A DNA stretch of 64,000 bases from JAPULR01 sp965238215 (GTDB lineage Bacteria > Chloroflexota > Dehalococcoidia > Lucifugimonadales > GCA-2712585): positions 124,001-188,000 of the forward strand of contig OZ250180.1 of NCBI GenBank assembly GCA_965238215.1. Reading direction: 5' to 3'. The number at the start of each line of letters is the position of its first letter. Position 1 is the stretch's first letter. Under the pieces are notes generated by a model, which saw only the letters and a list, made by a program, of their open reading frames with translations, was not told the DNA's origin and did no database searches. The position numbers were made by a program, and so were the translations under genes. Shown here piece after piece: positions 27,931 to 35,681 of this stretch.

Positions 27931-28820
27931 CTAGCGACGACGTAGTATCAGGTAGGCGAAGACCCCAAGTGCAAAGAGTATTGCAAAGCCTTGGATGATG
28001 ATCAGCGTCAGGCGCTTCCTGGGACTGGACGCTATACCGCTCAGGGTATTCCGCACTCGCTCTACAGGAGCGTCAATTACCGGGATTGGGGGCCGTTCCA
28101 ACTCGCGTAAAGCGATCTGCTAGCCCTGACTTGCTGTTGACAGTGGAGTTGGCGCGAGTGCTGACGTAACGACGGGAACCTGAGTTGGTGTAGGAACGAT
28201 ATTTGGTGGCGCGATTAGGGTCGGGGCAGGAGTGGGTGTGGGGGTTGGTTCACGAGTTGGCCTGGGCGTCGATGCGGCAGTTGGCCGAGGAGTAGGTGTA
28301 GCCGTTGGCGTGGGCTTGGGAGTAGGGGTGGCTTCACGCGTTGGCCTGTGGGTAGGCGTGTTGTCAGATGGTGGTGGCGGTGGGGGAGGCGGCGCGCCAT
28401 CTAGCGGGATTGGATGGAAAAATCCCAGATCACCGTCGAAACATATCAGGAGGACGGCTCCTACTCTGGTTGTTCTGTAGGTGATCCTGTACTATCTCTC
28501 ACCCTCCCCAACAGAAATTGCTATTCCTAAGGCTTCAATAACATTTTGGTCTTCGATATAGTATTCGGGCCTTCAATGACCGTGTAAGATAGACTGGAGA
28601 CGCCGCTACCCCGCTTTATAAACAAATCTTCGTGGCTGGTATGGACATATAGCAGATATCTACCAGGCGGACCATCGTTAACATCCTCTAGGTAGTGATC
28701 AAATAGGTAGTGATCAAACTCACCATCACCTTCGCAACAAACTCTGTCGTGCGCGAGAGCGACGCTGGCTGCAAATGCAGCCACAAATGCCGTAACAGCT
28801 ATGACGAGGAGTAGTCTCAC
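27931..28820 (-). pseudogene. Stalked surface protein: signal peptide, small domain, Pro/Thr stalk, C-terminal membrane anchor; broken by a frameshift and two amber codons
   Basis: The first frame (ATG 28820) encodes a signal peptide (MRLLLVIAVTAFVAAFAASV) and a short domain up to about 28565, where a one-base shift is needed to continue. The continuing frame reads PEYYIEDQNVIEALGIAISVGEGER, then TAG 28492-28494, then YRITYRTTRVGAVLLICFDGDLGFFHP. A stalk of repeated PTPxPTxx follows, then TAG 28120-28122 (CAG-like position). It closes with a membrane helix (LTLIIIQGFAILFALGVFAYLIL) and RRR before TAG 27931. This is a complete architecture of an anchored extracellular protein, now inactive unless sequencing errors are involved. 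Confidence 0.7.
28689..28718. repeat. Perfect 15-bp tandem duplication
   Basis: TAGGTAGTGATCAAA occurs twice in direct succession. On the minus strand it repeats five codons (FDHYL FDHYL) in the domain of the stalked surface protein, keeping the frame. Confidence 0.9.
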
Positions 28821-29459
28821 TAGTCCCCTACGCAGTCTGATACGTATTCAGCTTGGTTCACTAATTGTCTCTTATCAGCAATTGGCTTAAATGCGCCAGA
28901 CACGCAATTGACGTGTTGCCTAACGCCCCCTTCGTTCGGCTTCTCCATTAGTCGTCGTACCAGCTGGAGCCAATAGCCCGGCCGGCTGGCTGTTCATGAA
29001 CTGTCTGACCCATAATTGGTATACATAATACTATTAGGACTGATACCTTTTCGCTGCATTACGTTACGTCAAATGCCAAGTTTCACCACTGATTCAGGCA
29101 GCGTTCCGCCAACTTTGGCAAAGGCAGGCCATGCTGTTGGTTGTGTCCAGCCTTAGTTGACTAGGTGGGAAGTGGCAGAATTCGGGCGGGGAACACGTTT
29201 ACTTGTACAGTTTAACGGGGTTGTTATGTAAACGTTTCGCCGTTCCATAACAGATTAGGAGCGCAACCCAACTGGGCAGATTCCTCATCATGGAGTAGAC
29301 AAGGGCATTTTTGTTGTCTAGCCATCGTGGGGACGCAATCGGTCTCCCGACACTTCGGCGCGGCAACGCCGAGGCCTGCAGCAATCCAAGGGGGCAGAAT
29401 TCCGATGCTGCTGCAAGACTAGCAGAGCCGTTCCGTAAACCGCGGTCGGACGCCCGGGT
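28821..29459. other. Long intergenic region, no gene seen
   Basis: About 640 bases. I found no coding frame with a ribosome site, no tRNA-like arms and no clear repeat. A TATACATAAT stretch near 29020 resembles a -10 region, without a convincing -35. Confidence 0.35.
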
Positions 29460-30884
29460 CTAGAAACCTTCGGCGCGGCTGCGAAGTTCCTGGAAGGCTA
29501 TATTCGCCTGGCGGCGCAGCCCATTCGCGTTGTCCCTCTCCCGGTCTACCGCGATAAATGCGTCCACCGCGAAGGGCTGCCAGGTGTTCTGCAACGCCCG
29601 CATGGCCCCTTCTTCCCTGTCCGCTGCGTCCACAAGAAGGTTGTAAACGGACAGCAGATAGCCTGACTGGGGAAGATCGCGTACCCGGCGACCAATACCA
29701 TCAATCCGCGTTTTGAACTGGCCTAACGTCTGGAGCACTTCACCCTGATCACACCCTCCCTCAGTTCTCCGCCATTCGTTGTATTGCTGGTGGAACGCGT
29801 CCCACTCGTCCCGGAGCATCTCGTACTCGCTAACGAAGGATAGAACTTCTTCCAGGTCCTCCGCCGCGCTGCCATCAAGAATTTCTCTGACAGTCCGTTT
29901 GGTGTCCCTAAAAATTGCCTCAGCCTCATCGATAGCAGCGTTCATCGCCTCCAGGTGCAATTCAATCGATGGTGCGGGTACATCACTTTCAGGAAGTGCA
30001 GGTGCGCCATTAGCCGGAGGGCCCATTTTATTAGCCTCGGTCAGACCTTTAACTAGCTCTACCAAGGACGAAGACTCAGCATTCGCTGCCCGTCGAAGCA
30101 TCTCAATCTCTTCCTCGACAGCGTCCGAATCGGGGAGTCCATCTATGTCATCCATAAGGGATCTGAACCGTTCGACGAGACCTCCAAGCCGGGAGGCTAT
30201 CTCTGCGTCATCCAAGTCGGCTGCTATCCGCCACAGCACCTCGTAATCATCGTGAATCCCCGTCCACGCGTTCGAAATTGGGCGAAGAGCGACGGAAAGC
30301 TTCCCAACCGTCCGCAGTTCACCCGGGTCGGTCATCTCGACAAGCTCTTCGCGGAGCTCTTCTGCCTGGTCTTCCACTTGTCGTTGGGCGCTGGCTGCCT
30401 CAGAGCGGCTTTGCTCCACGGCCTCAAATATCGAAGGGCTATTGGGCTGCCAATGGTCCCGCAGCTGGCGAAACGCCGTTTCTTCCGCCTCGGCAGCAGT
30501 AATCAGAGAATCGGCGAGCTCACGTGTTACCTCGGCTCTGGGCAGGTCTCTCGCCTGTTCCGTCACGGCGTTGAAACTCACTGCGAAATCTTGAAGCGCC
30601 TTTTCTACGGAGCTCCTGCCGCAGTACGTAAGGTCAACGCGCCATAAATCGAAGTCACGATGGAATTGGTCCCAATCCTGGGCGATGGCCTGCTGCTGGG
30701 TTGAGAACGCGTCAAGTTGCTCCAATTCCCCGGCAGAAAGAGGCCTCGCGGATTGGGGCGGTGAGAACGTGGGAAGCGTTACTGGCACGGTTTCGGGGCT
30801 ACTAGTCCCTCTGCATGCCAACGCCAAGGCCAAGAATAGAAGGGATGCGCACAGCAATAGATACGTACGGAATCGTGACTTCAT
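29460..30884 (-). CDS. Lipoprotein made of diverged helical repeats (coiled-coil type)
   Basis: 474 aa, unknown function. A lipoprotein signal (lipobox LALAC, about residue 23) leads to two long helical units that resemble each other. The first contains QDWDQFHRDFDLWR, CGRSSVEKALQDF, RDLP and HWQPNSPSIFEAVEQSR. The second contains RDEWDAFHQQYNEWR, CDQGEVLQTLGQF, RDLP and TWQPFAVDAFIAVDRER. A middle section (WTGIHDDYEVLWRIAADL) looks like a third, more diverged copy. It is the last gene of a tight operon, 3 bases after the DUF4350-like gene and downstream of an S49 peptidase, so it may be an envelope partner or substrate of that system (inference). Confidence 0.78.
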   Translation of the reverse strand: MKSRFRTYLLLCASLLFLALALACRGTSSPETVPVTLPTFSPPQSARPLSAGELEQLDAFSTQQQAIAQDWDQFHRDFDLWRVDLTYCGRSSVEKALQDFAVSFNAVTEQARDLPRAEVTRELADSLITAAEAEETAFRQLRDHWQPNSPSIFEAVEQSRSEAASAQRQVEDQAEELREELVEMTDPGELRTVGKLSVALRPISNAWTGIHDDYEVLWRIAADLDDAEIASRLGGLVERFRSLMDDIDGLPDSDAVEEEIEMLRRAANAESSSLVELVKGLTEANKMGPPANGAPALPESDVPAPSIELHLEAMNAAIDEAEAIFRDTKRTVREILDGSAAEDLEEVLSFVSEYEMLRDEWDAFHQQYNEWRRTEGGCDQGEVLQTLGQFKTRIDGIGRRVRDLPQSGYLLSVYNLLVDAADREEGAMRALQNTWQPFAVDAFIAVDRERDNANGLRRQANIAFQELRSRAEGF

Positions 30885-30887
30885 AGC

Positions 30888-32204
30888 CTAACTGCGCACC
30901 CCCATAAAATCGTTCACCAGGTCTTTTCTGAACTCTCCGCTGAGCAGAGCTTTCACAGCCTCAGACAAGGCCTCAGGCGTATCCGCCAGTATCACAAGCA
31001 CGTGTCGGCCTTCCTCCCGATGAAGGAGGGTAATGGCCGTTCCCGCCCGGTCCAGCTGAAGGGCAGAGGGGACGTTTACAACATCGTCGATGCTTATCCC
31101 GCCGGCTTGGAGATATTGACCCACGTCTAGAGCGTTATCATACAACCCGAGAAACACTGCATCGCGGCTCACGTCTTCAACCGCGCTAATGCGGGAAGAC
31201 ACCCCAGCCACCGACAGTCCGTTTCTCATCTCCACTCCACTATCCCAAAGGGAGTCTTGGCCCAGCAAGATATCAACACTCTCTTCCGGATCCTCCCTGT
31301 AGAAATAGGGGAAATCGGCCAGATCGTAACTTCTCTCGCTATTCGTCAGATAGTCAGCCAAATTGGACAGCAGCTTGTCGTTGTCTAGCAGCGAGTTGTA
31401 CGGAGGAACCATAAATGTGAAGTCCCCAATAGCCAGGACATTCCGGCGGTCGCCCCAGGCAATCGGATGGAAGCCTTGGTCCGCTTCCGTCAACGAAGAT
31501 CTTGTGTTGACGTCAGTCTCCGCGAGTCCAGGTCCCGAAGAACGTACTGAGCCGGAAATATACAGAGCTATAGTCTCCAGGCCGTTAGTCAGGGCATCAG
31601 GCTGAAAATCCCTAACGAAGATGTGCCGGAAGTTTTGGTCGTATTCCACGGTGTTGTAGAGGTAATCGGGCCGGAATTCCAACCCGAATTTCTTGGCCAA
31701 GACGTTGATTTCGTTTGGCCGGGTCGGGTCTGAGACCAGCAGCAACTTTCCACCCTTGTCAACAAACCGCTTCACCAGGTCCGTCTCAGCGTCCGAAAAT
31801 GACTGCTGAGGGAGCATAACCAGGAAACTGTCGGCCCTCCTCAGCTTTTCTTCAAGCAATTGCAATTTGCTCAGCCCATCCTCTGAAGTGGACTCACCGA
31901 TGATCTCAACGTCATACCCGCGATTAGCCACCCATGAACTGAGGGTGACTATCTCGCTCTCGGTAAAGAAATTCTCATGAAGAGCGTCTATTACAAGCAG
32001 GCCTCCCTGGTCCTGAACCCTTCCAGAGTCCACGGCAGGCGCTGCGGCTATTCCGGGGGAATATATCTGCTCAAAGGGGATGTCCACCGTGGGTGGAGGG
32101 GCATAGTTCCCCTGGTAATAGAAGAAGTACAGTCCCGCAAAGGTAACACCGCCGACTAAGGGCAGTAGGGCCAGTATCAGCAGTCTACGGGCCATGTCCC
32201 ACAT
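30888..32204 (-). CDS. Membrane-anchored DUF4350-like protein
   Basis: 438 aa. One N-terminal membrane helix (about residues 8-29), then an extracytoplasmic Rossmann-like region: GGLLVIDALHENFFTESEIVTLSSWVANRGYDVEII, FLVMLPQQSFSDAETDLVKRFVDKGGKLLLVSDPTR and AWGDRRNVLAIGDFTFM. This is the DUF4350/GldG-like pattern of proteins that sit beside transport or secretion systems. No catalytic residues can be named. ATG at 32204 or 32195; the former overlaps the S49 peptidase gene by 20 bases. Operon with the peptidase and the repeat lipoprotein. Confidence 0.72.
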   Translation of the reverse strand: MWDMARRLLILALLPLVGGVTFAGLYFFYYQGNYAPPPTVDIPFEQIYSPGIAAAPAVDSGRVQDQGGLLVIDALHENFFTESEIVTLSSWVANRGYDVEIIGESTSEDGLSKLQLLEEKLRRADSFLVMLPQQSFSDAETDLVKRFVDKGGKLLLVSDPTRPNEINVLAKKFGLEFRPDYLYNTVEYDQNFRHIFVRDFQPDALTNGLETIALYISGSVRSSGPGLAETDVNTRSSLTEADQGFHPIAWGDRRNVLAIGDFTFMVPPYNSLLDNDKLLSNLADYLTNSERSYDLADFPYFYREDPEESVDILLGQDSLWDSGVEMRNGLSVAGVSSRISAVEDVSRDAVFLGLYDNALDVGQYLQAGGISIDDVVNVPSALQLDRAGTAITLLHREEGRHVLVILADTPEALSEAVKALLSGEFRKDLVNDFMGVRS

Positions 32205-33255
32205 ACAAGTAGTACATGTTCGGTTGGTTTATATCCATGGGGAAATCCGGAAGTGGATCTTCGTCAGTCAGTCCAAGATTTCCGTTAAGCATCACTGCCC
32301 GCAGCGCCTGAAGCGCTGCCATGCTGCTACGAGCTGCTTCATCGGACGTTCTTGAAGGGGAGTCCTCATCCTGGTTGGGGTCCCTGGAAACAAAAGCTAA
32401 AACGTCTGCAATGCCGGCATCGCCCTCTTCTTGCCCCGCAAAGGAAGGTAAGATTCGCTGAAGGTCTTCCAGGAGTTCGCGGAGCACTTCCAGGTTCACG
32501 TCCACAAAGTCATAGTTGGAGATACCCGCTAATTCTGCCACTTTTTGTATGCCGTCGCTTTGGCCGCCAATTTCATCAACCAATCCCAGCCTCACTGCTA
32601 CCATGCCAGGATAGATGCGCCCCTCTACCAACTCATCCCTGGAGATTTGCAGCTTGTCTCCTCGTTCACTAACTACCATTTGGCCGAAGGATATCTTTAG
32701 CATGTCGATTGTCGCCATCCGGTCCCTTCGCGTAAGTCCCTCCAGCTTATAGGGACTGCTAATGACCATGGACTCGTCTGGTAGTTCAGGTATGAGCGGC
32801 CCCGCGGTGGAGACAACACCCACGTTTCCCACCAAGGTCGAGGTCTGGGCATAGGTGTAGGAAGCGCCCATCGCCATCATGTACCCGCCGCTGGCAACCA
32901 GGTCTCCCATCACTACCACCACCGGCTTTTCCTCACGCAGTTTCCGGGTCTCAATGTACAAGCGCTCACTGGCTCCAGCGACTCCACCGGGAGAACTCAG
33001 ATTGAGCACCACTCCCTTTATGGAGTCATCCCGACGGGCATAGTTTATTAGGTCGCCAATTGCAGAGGCGGACCCCTCAGTGATCACGGTGAAGGGGACG
33101 TTTATCACGCCAATCTTTGGCGTTCCAGGAGACACATTAAAGAAAATCCAGACGCCCGCCGTTACGCCCAAACCAGCGAAGACCGGTACAAGAACGTACC
33201 AGCCGGTTATAAATCTACCCAGAGCAGAAAGGATGTATATGACGCGCCTCAACAA
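32185..33255 (-). CDS. SppA-like signal peptide peptidase (family S49), membrane anchored
   Basis: 356 aa Ser/Lys protease that usually degrades cleaved signal peptides or membrane proteins from the periplasmic side. Membrane segments span about residues 15-40. The ClpP-like core follows: GVVLNLSSPGGVAGASERLY (about 81-100), nucleophile Ser122 in LVASGGYMMA, STLVGNVGVV, and the likely general-base Lys170 in SPYKLEGLTRRD. The length matches short, single-domain SppA. Start is TTG 33255 with no good ribosome site, so the N-terminus is uncertain. First gene of the three-gene minus operon. Confidence 0.88.
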   Translation of the reverse strand: MLRRVIYILSALGRFITGWYVLVPVFAGLGVTAGVWIFFNVSPGTPKIGVINVPFTVITEGSASAIGDLINYARRDDSIKGVVLNLSSPGGVAGASERLYIETRKLREEKPVVVVMGDLVASGGYMMAMGASYTYAQTSTLVGNVGVVSTAGPLIPELPDESMVISSPYKLEGLTRRDRMATIDMLKISFGQMVVSERGDKLQISRDELVEGRIYPGMVAVRLGLVDEIGGQSDGIQKVAELAGISNYDFVDVNLEVLRELLEDLQRILPSFAGQEEGDAGIADVLAFVSRDPNQDEDSPSRTSDEAARSSMAALQALRAVMLNGNLGLTDEDPLPDFPMDINQPNMYYLYVGHGP

Positions 33256-33814
33256 CTCTAAGAGTCGTATGCTCTCCGTAAGCCACTAAAGGATATCGAA
33301 AGGGAACTATTGCAGTAGTCCTATTGTATTTTAGATTGCTGTTTCCGATGCAATAGCCAGCCAAGAAAATTACATCTTGAGATTCTGTCCACGGCACGGC
33401 ATTGTAGCACAACTTGCTCTGGGAGTCCCAACTAACCGCCCGGTTATCCCATATCCACCGCCGACTCCGCCTCCACATTAGTCCACTGCATGCCCAAACG
33501 CAATCCGAAAGTGGACTGAAAAGCGCCAAGGACGACGGACGGAGCTGTGTGCGAAATAGCCTGTGATCTGTGGAAACAGTGCGCGCTAGGACGCTGCTCC
33601 GGTGGAAGGGCGATGATCAATGTTGGGAGAATAGATACCGAGAGGAACTCGCTGGACGTAAAGCCTGAAGATCTGTCCCACCTTAGAGATGCTGGAAATC
33701 TGTTAAGATGGGGCTACGATAGACGGCAAATACCTAGTGTTCTAGAGGGCCGGATTCAAAGGGTATCGTTGCTCTTCCACCCGGTAGAGCTACGTGGGGA
33801 TGCTAGAATGTACC
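33256..33814. other. Divergent intergenic region (S49 operon / SLC13 transporter)
   Basis: About 560 bases. A 91-codon frame (33547-33822) crosses the transporter start but lacks supporting features. I see no RNA gene. Promoters for both operons should be here; none can be named confidently. Confidence 0.4.
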
Positions 33815-35602
33815 ATGGATGAGGCAATAGTATTCGGGGTTCTAGTCTTTGCCCTGGTCATGTTCGTGATGGGCAAGTGGCGGTACGACATCGTAGCCTT
33901 GGCGTCCCTGCTGATTCTGGCCGTGCTGGGCATCGTGCCCCCTTCAGAGGCTTACCTGGGTTTCGGCCATCCGGCGGTTGTGACCGTAGCGGCAGTCCTC
34001 ATCATTAGCCGCGCTCTCTACAACTCCGGCGTAGTAGACGTCATAGCCAGTTGGTATCTGCGCATCCCCAGCTACCTGCCCCTACGGATTACGTCCCTTT
34101 CCGCCTTAGGGGCCTTTCTTTCGGCATTTATGAACAACGTGGGGGCCGTAAGCCTGCTCATGCCTGTTGCGATGCGGGTTGCAGGCAGGAGCAAGCATCC
34201 CCCGTCGCTCTTCCTGATGCCTCTGGCCTTTGCGTCGCTCCTGGGAGGCATGATTACCCTGATCGGGACGCCGCCAAACATCATTGCGTCCAACATCCGG
34301 CTGGAAGAGAGTGGCGTACCCTTCAACATGTTCGACTTCACGCTGGTAGGGCTGGGAGTAGCCCTGGCTGGAGTAACGTTCATCGTCCTGGTCGGGTGGC
34401 GTCTGCTGCCCTCCCGAACCGCTCCCCTCACCATGGGCGACGCGCTGCACATAGAGGACTACATGACAGAGGTGCGGGTGCCGGAGGATTCCCGGTTCGT
34501 AGGCAAGCTGGTGCGAGACCTGGAGGAGTTGGCCGAAGACGACGTGGCAATCGTCGGCCTGCTCCATAAGGGAGCGGTCCACGGGGCTCCCTCCAGCTAC
34601 CAGATAATCGACGCCAATGACATCTTCATCATCGAAGCAGACCCTGAGGAGATGAAGACATTCGTTGACAAGACCGGATTTGCCCTTGAGGGTTCTTCCC
34701 GGGATATTCAGGCGGAGATCGACGAGACTCTGACCGGGCGTGACGTGGCTATGGTGGAGGTCATTGTCGGGCCGGCCAGCCGGGCTGAGGGTGGCACGGC
34801 CCACGGGTTGCACCTGCACGAGTCATTCGGCGTAAATCTATTGGGCGTGTCCAGAAGGGGCACCAGGATCATGCGGCACCTGGGCGGCATCATCTTCAAA
34901 GTGGGGGACGTGCTTCTGCTTCAGGGCAAGAAAGACCTCGTGCAGAGGGCCCTTCCCCGGCTGGGGCTGCTTCCCCTCGCCGAACGTGAGCTTCGCATTG
35001 GACAACAGCGGCAACTGTTCTTCCCCCTCTCAGTGTTCGTAGCTGCCGTACTGCTTACATCCTTCGGAGTCCTTTCGGTCCAGATTTCCTTCGTGGTCGC
35101 GGTTGCGGTCCTCCTGATAACGCGGTTCCTCAGCCTGGAGGCGGCATACGAGGCCATCGACTGGCCTGTCATTATCCTGTTAGGCGCCATGATCCCCGTG
35201 GGCGAGGCCCTGGAGACCACGGGGGGCGCGGCGCGAATCGCAATGCTCATCACGGAGTCGGGAGGCGCGCTGCCGCCATGGGCGGTGCTCGGAGTCATGC
35301 TGGTTGCCACCATGCTGCTGTCTTCCATCATCAACAACGCCGCCGCCGTGATACTTATGGCGCCCATTGGCATCGGAGTGGCACACTCCCTTGGCGCGTC
35401 CTCGGACCCGTTCCTCATGGCCGTAGCCATAGGCGGATCTTCGGCCTTCCTCACTCCCATAGGCCACCAGTCCAACACCATTGTCATGGGGCCCGGCGGC
35501 TACCACTTTGGGGACTACTGGAGGATGGGCCTTCCGCTGGTGGTCGTCATAGTTGCCGTTGCCATTCCCCTGCTAATGTGGGTCTGGCCCATGGGAATCT
35601 AG
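33815..35602 (+). CDS. SLC13/DASS-type anion permease with two internal TrkA-C (RCK_C) domains
   Basis: 595-aa membrane transporter, probably sodium- or proton-coupled uptake of sulfate, phosphate or dicarboxylates. The N-terminal half has many helices and the family motifs AFLSAFMNNVGAVSLLMPVA and GGMITLIGTPPNIIAS. The middle (about 215-400) holds two regulatory TrkA-C domains (DSRFVGKLVRDLEELAEDDVAIVGLL and ESFGVNLLGVSRRGTRIMRHL...GDVLLLQG). The C-terminal half repeats the fold with SSIINNAAAVILMAPI and FLTPIGHQSNTIVMGPGGY. Start choice is uncertain: ATG 33815 begins directly with the first helix, and ATG 33800 or GTG 33794 would add 5 to 7 residues. The following binding-protein gene is on the same strand. 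Confidence 0.9.
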   Translation: MDEAIVFGVLVFALVMFVMGKWRYDIVALASLLILAVLGIVPPSEAYLGFGHPAVVTVAAVLIISRALYNSGVVDVIASWYLRIPSYLPLRITSLSALGAFLSAFMNNVGAVSLLMPVAMRVAGRSKHPPSLFLMPLAFASLLGGMITLIGTPPNIIASNIRLEESGVPFNMFDFTLVGLGVALAGVTFIVLVGWRLLPSRTAPLTMGDALHIEDYMTEVRVPEDSRFVGKLVRDLEELAEDDVAIVGLLHKGAVHGAPSSYQIIDANDIFIIEADPEEMKTFVDKTGFALEGSSRDIQAEIDETLTGRDVAMVEVIVGPASRAEGGTAHGLHLHESFGVNLLGVSRRGTRIMRHLGGIIFKVGDVLLLQGKKDLVQRALPRLGLLPLAERELRIGQQRQLFFPLSVFVAAVLLTSFGVLSVQISFVVAVAVLLITRFLSLEAAYEAIDWPVIILLGAMIPVGEALETTGGAARIAMLITESGGALPPWAVLGVMLVATMLLSSIINNAAAVILMAPIGIGVAHSLGASSDPFLMAVAIGGSSAFLTPIGHQSNTIVMGPGGYHFGDYWRMGLPLVVVIVAVAIPLLMWVWPMGI

Positions 35603-35650
35603 CGAACTTACCCTGCTACCGCCCATTCTCAACATCGGCCCCCACTTGTC

Positions 35651-35668
35651 GGCCGGCAACATCCGGCC
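35651..35668 (+). terminator. Short GC hairpin between SLC13 and the binding-protein gene
   Basis: GGCCGG, CAACAT loop, CCGGCC: a perfect 6-bp stem followed by TTAT. It lies 49 bases after the SLC13 stop and 13 bases before the next ATG. The T-run is short, so it may be a weak terminator or an mRNA structure near the ribosome site. Confidence 0.4.
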
Positions 35669-35681
35669 TTATCATAAGTTA

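Noticed and set aside
13336..28820. TGA read as an amino acid (code change or selenocysteine) to explain interrupted genes
   Set aside because: Intact genes here end in TGA, the interrupted positions are not Cys-like active sites, other stops (TAG, TAA) and frameshifts also occur, and no SECIS-like element was evident.
33547..33822. 91-codon frame before the SLC13 gene
   Set aside because: No family similarity, no ribosome site, and it overlaps the transporter start. Could be a leader, but nothing supports it.
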